Shown here in pieces: positions 1 to 13,345 of a stretch of DNA of 64,000 nucleotides. The translations under genes were made by a program, and so were the position numbers. The notes under the pieces are model-generated. The model worked only from the letters and a program-made list of their open reading frames with translations. It did no database searches and had not been told where the DNA came from. Origin of the DNA: Opisthorchis felineus (Eukaryota > Platyhelminthes > Trematoda > Opisthorchiida > Opisthorchiidae); contig SJOL01002263.1 in assembly GCA_004794785.1 (NCBI GenBank), positions 833,730 to 897,729 of the forward strand, read 5' to 3'. Positions within the stretch are counted from its first letter, which is position 1, and every line of letters begins with the position of its first letter.

Positions 1-3000
1 TGGAAGATGAATTTACAACATTCCTGGTTGTTTCGAAACGACTGTTGCTTGGACTCTAATCAATCTATCTATTATTTTTGCCTGACTAGCCAGATGTACA
101 ACCAGCCTTCAGTTGTCTTCTCCCGAGATCAATCATTCAGCTCAACCACCTCATGGAATTTGCTTCCACAGCACGCTGCATCCACCACTGTTTACTCCGG
201 TTAACTTAGTGTCTTGATCAATCCCATATAACCTTCAATTGATGCTACAGTAGTCATCCATCCTGACGTCTGGTGTCTAACACCCACGGACAATGAATAT
301 CTGGCAAACGGATGCACAGTTGTCGCCCTTATTAGGAGGCAGATAAAATGAGCGGCTTCGCACTTACTGCAGGCGTTTCTTTCGGCGCGGATCACGGTAC
401 AGTCAAGTAAACTGATGATCAATGGATCTTAACTAACCGTTTGATGTAGGCAGACGCTCTGCTACCAAAACGAGAATAGTCAAAGCCTATATGTCTTCTG
501 AACAGAATATTCCTAATTTCATAATGAAGTATCTCTTCAATGTCTACTACTGAAAGCCCTGAAGTTAGCCTGTTTGTTTTAACCAAATTCTTCTTGACTT
601 CCGTTTTGGTGGGTAATATTAATAACGGGATAGGAATCTGGTCATTTACCGTGTTTAGCTTTAGCCTTATTGCCATGGCACGCTTTAAAATAATGTACTG
701 TTCACTATCAACTTATTGGCCAGTCCTAGGACAGCCAAAACGAACGGTGGGATGGCCCTCACAGCAATAAGGTAAACGTTGGGATGTGCTTCGAGGTACC
801 TCACGTGAGCACTTTCCATTATGAAGTTTCCTCTTCAAAGGTCATTCGTCTCCTGGATTCCTTTTCCTAACAAAACTATGTTGCAGCCCCCTGGTCTAGA
901 TTCTTTCCATGACTTTTCTAATTGGTAGGGTACGCCTCTTTGGTTGTCCTTGAGAAGCGTAAAAGCTTATGTCATTGAGATGGTTCCAGAATTTTATTCT
1001 GGGGCTTTCTTTTTTGAACGTGATCATCGGTTACTAGGGATTACTTAGGAGCAGCTAATCAACAGAGAAATAGCCAATGCGAGTACCTATTGGCATTTTA
1101 CTCAGATTTGTTCCTGACACCCGGGGTGGCAGTTGCCAATACCGAAATTCATTTGTCATTCCTAGTCGTTGAGAACGACAAGTGACTTGGGAATTTGAGT
1201 CCCGTCTCCATGTGTGGACGTGGCTCCCTGTTAGATTTAACTACTACACATCATTGAAAAAAATACTTTATTCGGTTTAAGGGCACATGGATTGCCAGCA
1301 CATTGATGCTGCAACCAGACAAGTCGGCGATTGAAAACATATGCCGACTTAATAATTTCTGCTGCGACTTCTCTACTGGGCGATCATTATACAGCTGAAA
1401 TTGGCCAGAGTGTTTAGTCAACTGAGAAAACAATAACGATGTCCCTGCTATTTGTCTCATTAACATCTACGTCACAAAACCCCCAAGGGGATACCACCTC
1501 ATTAAACAAGTTCTTGTGTTAACGGATATTTTTTCCAACTTCCCAGTGGTTAATTGTTACCATCTAACCATTTTTGGGTGGGTGTCTGGGTGCCATTTTG
1601 ACGACTGATCGTCGGCAATAACAAAATAAACTGTTTTTGAATGTGCTTGTGCAGTTTCATAGGCAAAGGTTAAATCAAAATTTTGTCCCTGAAATGGACT
1701 GCTCCCGTCTATCTTGAGTGAAGTCGAACTTGATTGTTGATCGTGGCTAACAGCATATGTTGCCCTATCAAGTCCATTTATCAGAACATTTGGAAAACCG
1801 TAGAGCCGGCGAGGAATGCAGTAATCATATTGGCTGGAGCAGTCACCATTCTCAACCCGACAGCTAATGGCGTATAAGCTGGACTGCGAGAAGATCTGTC
1901 CATTCTTTGGTTACCAATTTACTGGAGTGAAAAAGCGTGCTCTGTAACTGAGGATCATTCAAGGTAGCTGATATAATTGAAGCTTACATTCACCAGGTGC
2001 TTTAGACAGAATAACATCAATGAAATCAGGTGACGCGGAGCGCTCGACAGCCCACATGCACGATGGTGTGAAGGATAACCTGAAAATGTTTTGTCTGTAC
2101 TCATGCCTAAAAAATACCACTATCTACCACACCTTTGTACGAAGAGGTGGCTTATATGTCGATATCACATACATCATTGCGTGGCTGCTGAGCTTCCACC
2201 CCTGATATATCATCAGTAGTCATCTCTTGTGAAGAAATTCGTTCACCAAAATAAGAATTTACTAAAAAGAACGGTCGTAATAATGTTGTTTGAGCCTACT
2301 AGTACGAAAGAAATCAGCCGGTTTTTAGGATTCCAGTAAACAAACGTCTAGCGTTAAAGGGAGAAAATCCCAGAAAGTGCTGTCACTGACGTGACACAGA
2401 GCTGTTTATAAACATAACGCCATTAGATCCCATTCTGGATATCAGTCAGTTAAAAGTTTTCTGAAGCAAGCATCTCTGCTTTTCGGTTTGAAAACTCAGT
2501 AAATATGTTTGCCAAATTGAATGGGCTTAGAATAAACTTAGTAACTGCCGCTTAAGGAGAAAGAACCTCTTAGGTAGGATTTGCTGGTTACTGATGGGTG
2601 TCTTTAGTTTTGGGAAGAGACCGTACATGAAGGGACAAATAACTGCTTTTGTGCCAAACCGGCATTGTGATCACATTTTTGAGTTGTGTAAGACCATAAC
2701 GCTTGTTAGCTTTTTGAGGGACACGCTAGTTATTTTAATTTCACGGTCACATTATTCCTAACATGCTGCTTTTCCAGAAAAACCGTAATCGTTTCTTGTG
2801 GAATTAAGCTAACGTTAAATATTACAAAAATGCCCGAAATGACAGGGTCCCTACTGACTAGTTACTTTGAAACTGCTAGTGGAACACCAAATATATGTAG
2901 CAAGATTTTTCACTACTCCTAGCCACGCCTTTTTCGTGAGAATGGTTTTTCACAAGCGAGCTGGTCCAGTAACGAGCCACATGCTGATACTGATATTGGT

Positions 3001-4770
3001 ATGCCTGAATAGATGAAGTCCAGGTGTAATCACTCAACTTTCTGATTAGCTGCTGATCACAGTTAGAATAGTCTGTAAGAAGCCGGCAGTAGTGGCTAAA
3101 ACGTGACATTTTCACAAACTTGCACAAGCTGCAGCGCACAGTGTGCCTCCAAATGTTTTCCTATGTGCTCAGCTGCACCATAAATACACTTAAAGAGTGT
3201 AGCTCATTTCCACCTATTTTATGGAGTACCAGACCATTCTCCTCCCTTTGTAACCCAATGACGCAAGCATTTGATACATTGTAGAAGGCACACACGCGAA
3301 ATGCTTTTTAGTTTGGTAATTCATGAGGCTAATGCGTAGTGAACTGCGTACGAGTTTCTAGGCGACTGGTGTGCTCCAACACTTGGTAAGTGAATCGGCC
3401 CCCGCTAGTTTGACACCCTTAGTCTACGGATGGCTAACCTAAGTGTGATTAATTTGTAATGTGCACATGTATGACATTAATTGGGGCGTACTACTGATTA
3501 CCCGACCGCAACTTGACACTGTTGCCCACCTAACAACCGAGAAAATCCCATCTTCGATTAGTAATTTAAATTAGCTCTCCGGTCCTACCCATGATCTGAA
3601 ATTAAGATGAACCGACTACAAATCGTTCTTCCAATTTCGGACAACAGTTGAACCTACCCTGTAGGATAAGAGCTGCAGCCAACTTGTCTAAAATATTTTT
3701 TACTAAATCTGTTACACCTGTCCTTGCATTTAGCTTTCTATAAGTTCCTTCACTCCCTTATCAAATTAAGCATTTAAAACCCATCATACCACTCGTCTAT
3801 AGAAGTGGAGACTAAAAGCCGTGACGTAGAATTCGAAGTTACGCTGTGGGTTTTCACACATTCTCAGTAAAATCACGTCCAACGTACGTGATGCATGCGT
3901 AATTCGCCCAAGCAGTCACGGTTCAATAGCGTTTATTGTTCACCCGTTTACAGGAGGTAACCAGCGTAGTTTAAGTAAGGCCAAACACAAAACGATGTGT
4001 TGTTCCAAGCATACCATTTTTGGCCTATAGTCCGCATCCTAGATGCGTGAGCTAGCCCCATATAAAGTATATACGGGTAGGAAAGTGAATAATGGGAGAT
4101 ATGTTAACAAACAGAAATTGCAGTCCATACGTGTGGATATACAAGCAAACAAATCCGTGGAATTTGACATCATTACCCGCGAGAACTCAAGTTTATTTCA
4201 ATTAGCAGGTATCGTCTTCCACAATCACAAATTATGAGTAAATTAAAGGAAGAGGATAGATAGACAGTTTTTATTTTATCCAGAATTATCCTTTCCTAAG
4301 AACGAAACTTTGAAACTATTATTTAAGAACATGTATTACTGACTTCTTAATACAGTATTCATTATGCCGAAGCTCACTCGCAAATGAAACAATATGAATT
4401 CACTTCTCACTGTCCCAACTCTGCTTTCACGAGCTTTGTTCTTCCACCCGTCATCATATTTAATCAGTTTTTTTTCGGCCCAGAGCGTAATTCTTATAAA
4501 ATTGATCACGCTATCAGAAGAACGATAAGAAACATCAGTCATCTCATGAAACCAAAAAACGTTGGCTGCTAATTTGTGAGGTCCGTCAAGTCAACCTCCC
4601 TGAGAGTGCTAACACCGACTTCATTTATAAACCCATGAATATTTGAGGTGACAACTATGATATATCGTCAGATATATACCATCAGTTTCACCCTTTCAGG
4701 TTAACGTGGCTGGGACGTTCCCATCACGACTGTTTGTTAAGTGAATTATACTGCTTTTCATTCAGCAATT
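1..4770. other. No recognisable gene
   Basis: I see no protein family, RNA gene or clear repeat here. The open frames are short (under 90 codons), overlap on both strands and lack family motifs. It may be intron or the 3' side of the minus-strand lipid-transfer-protein gene, or intergenic DNA. Confidence 0.4.
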
Positions 4771-5067
4771 TCAGGCAAACGAATGACGTAATCTAATTAT
4801 CTGGGAGGGGGGGGGAATCAAGTGTAGAGATAAGCAGGAATTGCACATCCCTAATGCCGTGGAGTCACGCAGTAGGTTTAACGGCAAACTCACGTTGGTT
4901 GGTTTACAAATTGCAGCCTGAGTAAAACTCAATAAATGTCTTTCCGCTGAATCTGAATTTTTGTTCAAAGTCATTTGATCTGCTTTATAAATTATTGGAA
5001 TGTCATTTAAGTCTTCTGTCACCTTTTTATAGTGTGCGATATTGCTTTGTGCATTCATCGCAACCAT
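4771..5067 (-). CDS. Weak exon-like ORF, possibly lipid-transfer-protein beta-sheet region
   Basis: This is a 98-codon minus-strand frame containing the segment CKPTNVSLPLNLLRDSTALG. It resembles the PT-x-x-GLPL segment that large lipid transfer proteins carry after the helical domain. A GTGAGT donor-like hexamer sits exactly at the PTN/VSLPL boundary, so a true exon might stop before the resembling residues, which weakens the case. A run of nine G on the plus strand near 4805-4814 makes the 3' part of the frame low-complexity. It lies downstream, in the right orientation, of the better-supported exons at 18-33 kb. The resemblance is short and unverified, and a chance frame is quite possible. 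Confidence 0.18.
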   Translation of the reverse strand: MVAMNAQSNIAHYKKVTEDLNDIPIIYKADQMTLNKNSDSAERHLLSFTQAAICKPTNVSLPLNLLRDSTALGMCNSCLSLHLIPPPSQIIRLRHSFA

Positions 5068-5371
5068 TCACATTTTTGCTTGTTCTGAAAACAACAGCCG
5101 AATCCTGGGACACCGCGAAATAAACGGAGGTACGGTTTTGGCCAAGAATTTCAGTCGAAATTTCAGTGCGGTTCAGAACTAGTCGTTAAATACACATCCC
5201 TAGTCTTCTTTATTTGGCATTTTTTTGCTGCGAAGTCATCGAGTTCCGCTTAAATGCCACAGCAAATGGATCAATTTGGGTTTTGTTCTATGGTCATCTG
5301 AAATAACGTACGCTGGCCGATGATAAAGGCTCATGATTCGTGTTGAACTCAGAGATTAATTGTGTTCTTAG

Positions 5372-5510
5372 CGGGGACACAGTGAATGACATGACGGCTG
5401 CAGTGAACGCCACCGGTCAAGGTTTACCGGAATGGTACCACCATTACCAGGCAGGTTCACATGCAGAAGCAGCCCTTGTTTCAGCAACAATGGTTAGGCC
5501 GGATGGTCAG
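5372..5510 (+). CDS. Candidate internal exon, unknown protein
   Basis: This 139-base plus-strand segment is bounded by a pyrimidine-rich acceptor (TTGTGTTCTTAG, ending at 5371) and a CAG/GTAGTA donor (from 5511). After one split base it encodes 46 residues beginning GDTVNDMTAAVNATGQGLPE and containing WYHHYQAGSHAEAALVSATM. The composition is mixed and protein-like. The frame stays open for 33 bases upstream of the acceptor and until a TAA at 5541-5543 downstream. I recognise no family. There is no partner exon nearby in plus orientation, so it could belong to another gene or be chance. Confidence 0.27.
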
Positions 5511-7643
5511 GTAGTATTTATGAACATGACACTTTCAGAATAAATGCATAAAGCCTAGGCATGTAAGATAAACACAAAGTCTAATAATTCCATAAATATT
5601 ACAATTTTCGAGAATGACGGACACTTGGACTTGCGATCTCCAGAGATAAGTAAAAATGAGTGTCTAAAAGTTATATACTCCACACAAATAACGAGATGGT
5701 ACGCCAGGTATGCATTTTGTCTAATCCACCCACCTATTCCCTGGATGTGATTTGCAAGACTTACAGCGAGGCTACATCACCTTCATTGGTGATATATACT
5801 GTGAAATACTGTGGATATACTGTGCTATCTCACTTTAGGATGCGTCTTCCTGACCCCATGTTAAATGTTGCCAACCATTCTATAAAACTGAAAGTATGAT
5901 TACTTATCCGCGTACCGTCTTAAGCAATAGGCCTTGGAGAAACAAAAGAAACTGCTCACTATTTTGGAAAGATACCCCAAATTATATGGGGAACCCCTGC
6001 AGATATCAAACGATGCATCCAGGTCGTAAGTTACAGGAGAATCGCATGACTGAACCTAGTTTACTGCTATGCTGAACAAGAATAGAACGATAAATTCAGT
6101 TACCTTGCCACAATAAGTACACAACGATCGCTAAACGCTAGTAGTCCTTACTAGTTCGTCAGTGGCAAGGCCGGAAAGCGAAGAAAACTGGGCCTATACA
6201 GCTCATAAGAAGGGATTAATCATGTAATTATGAAGCGCATTCATTCAGATGTATTAATGCGTGGACACAGTTCATATTCCAAAGGTGAGCACAAATCACC
6301 ATTTATGCAAGTTAGCTACTGACAGTTTTTCCCGCCTACGACTGCGGTAGACAAAGTTTATTCAGAGTAGTATGTAAACTGGGGTCGATGTGATCAAGGT
6401 TCATGGCTAGTTTTTTTTGGTGGTAGGGAACGAAGTTGGTACATGCTGCCAAATATTCCTCACCGTCATATTTCAAATTGTGCTGAATAGGAAACATTTA
6501 GCTTTTTTCAGCTCTTGTAGTTTTGGGCAGCTCATTATCGGGCATATTATTCAATCCAAAGTTATGAGTTGGTGAGTTACCGCCAATATCTGGATTGGCA
6601 CGAAGCTTTATCCAACTTTATTTCGACCAACGAAACCTTAGACGGTCTGCGGCCAACAAGACGGACACCCGTACTCAGCAGCCATCAGATACGGCACAGC
6701 TCTCCTGCATAACTGGATGGAAACAGCGTGACCTTTGGTAATTATTCATCGGACTTGTACTACGTATGCCCTAGTCGCTTTAGCCGTCGGTGTTGAAGGA
6801 TTATGGTGTATCAGTGGAGTTGTCTGGCGTCACTGCTGGTTAAGTTGTCAATTGGTTCGAACATCTGTACGCCTTACAGTCACTATTGCCCAACTATTTT
6901 GAGGTTGGCAAGATCGTTAGGTAGAAGGGGTCACCTAACAGTACGTAGACTTCTCAATAAGCCTAGGTCCATTTGCTGATACCGTTATACGTTGAGTTAC
7001 TTGCTAAGTTTGGAATGTTAATGCCTCCAAAGAATGGCTGAATGCGTAAAATTTCCTCTGTTGCTTTCAATTCTAAACCTAAAATTGTTTTCCGCCTAGT
7101 AACTTAGAATAATTAGGCGTCCCAAGTACCTGAAGCATGTAGCTTGGATTACTCCCTTATTCTAGGATGTGCATCCAATCATCTTTTACTCCCCTTCATT
7201 TGCCTTTACTGCAAGTGATTCACACAGTTTATAACTTCTAAGGACCAGGAACGACGAAGCCATGCTCGTTACCCAAGCGCTTAGACCTTGTCATTTAGCT
7301 GCGTCGTCCTTCGGAGCATTCGAAGCATTTGTCCCTACCTTCTTACTAATTAAACAACGTGGATTTTCGCTCTTTTTCATCTGGCTTTCAGAGTGAACGC
7401 CGTCAAAAGGTGCGCGAACGTAGTAAAATCGTGGGCATCGGTTGAAGAACTTCGGAATGACTTTCCAAATGAGAGTGCAGCTTACATCCGAGTGAAAATC
7501 CTCGATATCTCCGAAGTCCCTTCATGTGGCGTGCAAATAAATTGGCAAGAAGCCTGACGCCAACGTCTATCAGGTTCAGTGCCTAAGAGTTTTTAACTTC
7601 TGAACTGTTGGAGTTCCTGTGGATGACTATTATTACTGGAGGT
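5511..7643. other. No recognisable gene
   Basis: Nothing is supportable in this stretch. There are short random-looking frames only, and no tandem repeat or tRNA-like fold stood out. Confidence 0.4.
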
Positions 7644-7929
7644 TCAGCATTTCATATCAGTGATCTCTGGAAGAACTGGCCTAAAGGTCCTGCAGAAAGT
7701 CTTTTCTCCAGCCGGTGTCTTATCTTTGAATGGCACAATATTTCTTTTGGCTCCGCTTGAATCCAGGAGACTTCCATTTTCGGAACGTAAGGATTTCGAG
7801 ATGTGCCGAATGTAATGGGCAGTTACTCCGTGTAAAGGTCTGATATTATTTCGAAAGTGCTCTATCCATTCCGTCAGGATTTTTTTGGTCCAGTATGACG
7901 TCATACTAGGTGTTACAAAGTGAAGTTTT
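7644..7929 (-). CDS. Exon-like ORF, unassigned
   Basis: This is a 112-codon minus-strand open frame if read from 7982. A plausible acceptor (CTACTTCCAG) would start the exon at 7929. The frame runs through KLHFVTPSMTSYWTKKILTE and IRHISKSLRSENGSLLDSSG to a TGA at 7644-7646. Codon use and residue mix look like a real protein. It has the orientation of the lipid-transfer-protein gene further right, and a segment such as SLLDSSGAKRN is loosely like a strand region of that family. It could equally be an antisense frame in an old retroelement. I do not assign a function. Confidence 0.25.
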
Positions 7930-7982
7930 CTGGAAGTAGTTTTAACGCAAAGTCCAAGTGTTAGTAGAAGAACCGGGAACAT

Positions 7983-9918
7983 CTATTGGGAAATCTGGTT
8001 TTAACGGTTTGGCCATCGTGACGGCGCTGTTGCTGTAGTTAGCGCGATTAACTTTACTTTTGAGAGTTATTATATTTCATACAAAAGAGTGATCTTGAAC
8101 CTTCGTAGGCACTCTCGACGATGGCAGTTGTTCGGTAGTTCTATGCAGCTCTCACTAAACTTTCAAACACGGATGTGCAAAGTACCGAGATGGAGCTCCA
8201 GTTTCACCTTTAATAGGGTTTGCTTCAATACGTTTGTTGTTTCTGCTATACGAATGGACAACCAGTCTTTTAGTGAAGAGACCAACCAGTTTTCTTTATC
8301 AAAACATGAAAACTTTAGAATGTTCTGTAACTGTCATTCAAGTGCCAGGTAGGCGGATCTTCTTTTGAGTTTGATGAGGTATGCGGAATACGATGGGCTC
8401 ATTAATGTCCGCAAACATGCCACTCTGGAAAGGTTAATTAGGCCTGAATTGTACAGAAATATGGTAGGTGGCATCTGTTTTCACAATAATAAGGCAAGAT
8501 GTGGGTGAAAAGCTGCGACTCGGAATTCGTTTGCCCATTTAAAGAACTTGTGCATTACAGGTTCTTCAGAAACCCGAGGGCTATTTCGGCTGGGCCGACC
8601 GGTAATCCGCTGAAAGGGGTTATTACAACCCTTGACCACTTAGACTTACAACAAAGTATTGCCTCACTGGTCTAGCTGTACAGGTCAGAATAAACTCACA
8701 TGTCGCTGATATCATTGTGGGGAGCAGTATAAGGCATATACACCCAAAACTTTCATGTGCTTTTTGCCGATATCTGAAGAACGCGCTCTACACGGTTATT
8801 GATTATTTACCTGAGTGTGGTGCATTATGCTCTTTTACTTTCCGAGTATGCACAGACGTACCGGCATCCGTCAGCACCGATAATCTAATATAACAGGATC
8901 CATTTGCTCGTTTACTGCCGCATTGCTCAGTTAACACAGGTAACGTAGTCTACTAGGTACACCGCAGCAAGTAGTGGAGAAGAGGGCCTCATGAACCTAC
9001 ATATTATTTTTTCGGGCGGCCAACACCCTTTATGCCAACATTTTTCTGAGGGCTCATTCAAATTCTTTACCAAGCAAGCTGCAATCTTCAGGATATGGGA
9101 CCCAGAAAAAATAACCCCCAAAAGCAAGCTCTGTTCATTGCTGATGAATCCCGGCAGTTGCATCACTCGACCACGTGGGTCTGTCTTCGGATGTCCGTCA
9201 TTGTTAGTCCCAACTCAGTAATTGGCCAGACGGACGGACGGAACGATAGTGAGTGCAGAAAATTCGCTTTCACCCTTTCACCTTTTTAGGAGATATCAAA
9301 CAGAGTACAACAGGTAGCAGCAGGTTTCTTCACAAGATTACAGCGCAATTTAAACGGCAGATGCATTTGATTTTAGGACTACTATCGACCATGCCGAAGT
9401 GCTTCTAGGCCCGGAAATATACGAGAGCGTAGCCACAGTGGAAATTCTTTTCAGAACAATAGGAACAACAAGAACATCTTCATTTCTTATTTTCCTGCAC
9501 CCCGTTTGCTTCCATCAGATCGACAGCCGCTTTGAAAAACTAAACGATAAATAAAAGAGAATACATCTTGAAGCATATCTTATGGGATATTTTTCCTCTA
9601 CTTCGTCGCTATTTGTGATGTCCGGAAATGCATCAAACCAAAATCTCAGTTTTATTTAAACCATGCATTGATACTGCATTTAATCACAAAAGACGATTTG
9701 CGTTCGCATTAAATTAAGCTTCCCAGTTTTTAGAGAAGCCAGCCTAGTTTGCGTATTTGTTTTGTTGGACCGCCCTAGAAAGTTATGGTGACTCAATTGT
9801 TGGTGCAGAGGATCAATACCCACCATAAAGTGCAAAATCACTTCTTAATATTATACATTTTAGCGGAATATGTCAAGGTGCTCTGCATACAAAAACAATA
9901 TAACCGACTGTGGGATAC
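7983..9918. other. No recognisable gene
   Basis: Overlapping short frames at 8927-9289 lie on both strands and give no family motif. No RNA gene or repeat was recognised. Confidence 0.4.
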
Positions 9919-10049
9919 CATATTTGCTAGCAACACACCATAAGTTATCTTGAATATAACATGATTCGTTCCGTCGCTAGCGCGATTCATAGTCAAAGCA
10001 CAAAGGCACCAAATCGCTTTTAAACGTACAAGCTTCCTTAACTCTCCAC
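9919..10049 (-). CDS. Candidate helical-domain exon of a lipid transfer protein
   Basis: This minus-strand segment has an acceptor (GTGTGAGTTCAG) and a donor (ATG/GTATCC). After two split bases it encodes 43 residues including GELRKLVRLKAIWCLCALTM and VIFKITYGVLLANM. The pattern of a conserved Arg, then LKAI-x-x-L, then an amphipathic repeat is what helical-domain exons of vitellogenin and MTP look like (R-x-x-A-I-x-A-L). Orientation agrees with the gene read from 33 kb leftwards. It ends in phase 0 and needs an upstream exon ending with one base, which I have not identified. The match is by pattern only, so a chance exon remains likely enough to keep the score low. Confidence 0.25.
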
Positions 10050-12683
10050 CTGAACTCACACAGTTTGAAAATCGCCACATATGTCTCTAAGTATGCGCAT
10101 GATTCGTCTTCAGAACACTTCGTTGCATCTCGGACATAAACGTGCATTTCTAACTAATGCGTCTTTCTGGTAGACCAGCTGAAACAGGTTTGCCATGCAG
10201 CGGCTGGAGGAAATTTAAAGTGACCTCGGAAACTGTTACACTGAGTGAATAACGAGTAACAACCGGTTTCTGTAAATTGTAGTAGGTCTGATTGGCGGGT
10301 GTCTGGAGATCCATTCGCGCGAAAGTATCGGCAAACACTGGCAAGGTAATGAAAACACCTTATCACTGCTTTGTCTGACTAAGTTCTGTATCATAAAAAA
10401 TAACTCATTGGAAAGTAGGTGGTACATGCGAATCGTAGGTTTCCGGTTGGTGAATGTGTCCAAGAGACACAATAAATGGGATAAGATTTGCCTCAGTCCA
10501 TACAGAAGCAGTTCTAAAAAAGTACATTTTACCCTGACACAAACCAAACGCCTGCAACCAGCAAGGGAAACATGCATGTTGTTCGACTGAAACAAGCTGT
10601 TTAATGACCCTCCTGAATGAAAGGCCCTGTAAAACTTTGTTATAAATGGTCATAACAATCTAAAGGATCATCTCCATGCTTCGGGGAATCCTATCGCAAA
10701 CAAATCGGTTTGTACCAGAAAAATCATACGGCACTGATACTTTTCAAAGACTGGTAATGCTGCATGCAACTTGCGATTTTGTTTTGAACAGACCAACTTT
10801 AACCCAAGTAAATTTACTGGAAGAGTATTGGCCCGGAAAGATTAATTTAGTACAGCGATGAAGATTTTGGCAACCTAATTATGAGGAAAAAGTGACAGTC
10901 TGCATGATGGATACTTGGTTTGAGTCCAGCAAACATCTGCTTGATGCTCATATGGGTGCAGCTATTTACATTCGCACAATCGAAACCGCTGAACAAGGAT
11001 CGCTCCCCTCCAACCGATGAACAAACAGCTCATGCTGGGTAATCTTGTGATCACTGCCATTCGTAAATTGCATGCTTTTTGAAGTTCGTCTCTGTACGGG
11101 GACGCAAAATGATTTTGCCTAGGGCTTCAACAAGATATACTCAGCAGTGACTGATTGCGTTTCAACCAATTTTTACCATTTGACGTAAAGTACGGGTAAA
11201 ACAAACCAATCACAACGCATTTTACGCCAAAAGCCACTCAAATTCCAACAGATTTTGTCCACGTTGTATACCAGCGTTTGTGCAACGATATTTTGCCTCA
11301 AAAATGTTCCTTGATCCAAGTGGGCATTTCTCTCCATCACCTCTATCAACACTGTATTTTATTCGGGCAGTGAGGTGTCCTCAACGCAGCAGTTTCTGAC
11401 GGCATGCTAATCGATGCACAGACATAGATAGTCGCCTAGCTTTAAATCGCCTCCACATTTCGAGAAAGTGCGCACTACTAACCCAGCTAGTAGTCAGCTT
11501 GATAAGGACCAAATATCACATGCGAAACGTCATCGTATTAAACAGCCTGTACTCTGAATTTTTCTATCTATGTTTGAACTGCAGGAGCTAACAGTTTGAA
11601 AATTTTGATCTGGCGAACCTTGTTAGGGAAATTTAGCGTAACTTCTTTTTGCTCTTGTCTTCAAAGGTTACGATTCATCTTCCAGAAGTGTTCTTGGTCA
11701 GAATGGTTCAGGTTAGATAAAGTAAAACAACTAACCTACAACAATTTTTTGTTAGGTCGTACGCTGAATCATGAGTCAAACCCTAATTCCGGCAAACTAA
11801 AATTACCTCTTTCCACCTTCTCATTTTTATCGGTATCATAATCATATCCAACTTCGCCAGCAGCGACTGGAATGCGGCAGTTCCCGTAGTCGTTGGTTTG
11901 GATAAAAAAGAAAAATATATAAACTTAAACTAGGGAATCGGTCAAGGTGTTATTGAGTGAGGTTTTGTGGACTGAAATTAGGCTAACCAGTTTGTGGATA
12001 GTCGACGAATTCGGCATAGTGACGCTTCAGATAGTGTGTCCAGTCATTGATGGAACTACATGTAATCGGTCAGTCACAACGCATTCTTTTTTATTCCGGA
12101 TCTGGGTATAATTACAGACACATGACAGGGAAGGCAGTCTGTGAACATTCAGTCCACAAAGATTATATTAACACAAATCCAGTTGTTAAGCATGTATTTT
12201 CACCGAAAACTTTATGGTTCTTGCCTCATTGCTCACCCTATCGGTTGGCTCGATAGTATCTAGCTGGCAAAGATTGTTGTAGTCACTGCTGCTTCATAAA
12301 ATATTCTAAATAGTTCGTATCTGATGATGTGGTAAACCTTGACACTAGTGTCTGGGTAGACATAACTGAACTCAGTTGTTCAAGGACCCTATAAACGACA
12401 TTTTTCAAATGGGCCTACGCGAACAACAAATGGTGAGCTATTCTATGAGCATTGTCCGTAGGACCAAACAGTCCCAGGAATCTTTGTACAAAGTTCGACC
12501 AGATGCAGTCATGGACCGACTGAACCGATCAATAAATTGACGCTTAGTCCTAACACTTGAAATTCACCGTAAGCTCAGTAAGTGAAACCATGTTGGATGT
12601 GTTATTGCTAAACTGTATTACTAAAGGTAAGCAGAACCAGCCACCCTACCTGTCATTGGGCATTCAGGTGACGTTATAAGTTG
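10050..12683. other. No firmly recognisable gene
   Basis: Overlapping frames on both strands at 10150-10653 gave fleeting resemblance to a Gypsy reverse transcriptase but did not hold up. No other structure was recognised. Confidence 0.4.
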
Positions 12684-12781
12684 TTGATCAGGTGGCTGTT
12701 TATCTGTTCGCCAAGATTGGCAATCGACTTGCAAACATTTTATCAACGTAAGAGAAGACGTCATCAGTGCGCAGTTGGGTG
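12684..12781 (+). repeat. Dispersed repeat family A, copy 1
   Basis: The copy starts TTGATCAGGTGGCTGTT and ends CATCAGTGCGCAGTTGGGTG. The same approximately 95-base unit recurs at 26947, 30571, 56414 and 58054 on this strand. Read in one frame it gives DQVAVYLFAKIGNRLANILS and then a stop. It lies about 400 bases upstream of a LINE reverse-transcriptase remnant. Confidence 0.75.
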
Positions 12782-13059
12782 GCTACTTCCTCTTTTCCTG
12801 TGTGCGTTTATATAGCATTTGAATAACGTCTGTTATCTTCTAACGTGATTGGCTAGTTGGATGGCAGCGTTAATGGTGCGTTTGTGATATTTGTTTCGTT
12901 GTGGCTTGGTCAGGTGATTTACCTTTTGTCTCTATTCCGCAAAATAAATTGTGAATATGTCTACGGCGAATAGTCATTTTATATCGGTTGATCAAGTGAA
13001 AGGACAGGTGTGTAGACAAGAGGGTGCATTGATCTTATCGTCATATTACATCAAATTCT

Positions 13060-13345
13060 TGAGCTGTGCCACTTATAGCACCGACCAACGATCGCACTTT
13101 CCCTTGACTTTAAAAAGCTTTTGACTCAGTTGACAGGTTATTTCTCCTAAATATTCTTGGCCAGAAGAGGAAGCCACTGAAGTTTTGAAACATTATTGGT
13201 GCTCTTTACTCCGCTCGGGTTAGGGTGTACAATGCACTGCGCGGATGTTTTCTCACAATTAGTGGAGTTCGTCAAAGTTTTTCCCCTCCATGTTCTGTTA
13301 AATTTTATCGTCGGTGTCACCACAGAGTGCACACTCCAAGGACTG
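13060..13345 (+). pseudogene. LINE reverse-transcriptase fragment (RTE/CR1-like), decayed
   Basis: After the lead-in LDFKK (about 13100) one frameshift gives FDSVDRLFLLNILGQ, the first catalytic Asp region of non-LTR reverse transcriptases. After one stop codon the frame continues NIIGALYSARVRVYNALRGC and FLTISGVRQSFSPPCSVKF. This contains the GVRQ hallmark, although the usual G-C-P/A-L-S-P block after it is degraded. The following YADD box is not recognisable. With at least one frameshift and one stop in about 280 bases it is a dead, 5'- and 3'-truncated copy. The family call rests on motif order and spacing. RTE versus CR1 is not resolvable by eye. Confidence 0.72.

Noticed and set aside
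10150..10653. Minus-strand frames with KMYFF and a later LGH, recalling a Gypsy reverse transcriptase
   Set aside because: Spacing between the two words is about twice that in Gypsy elements, and no LPFGL, YxDD or other box is present.
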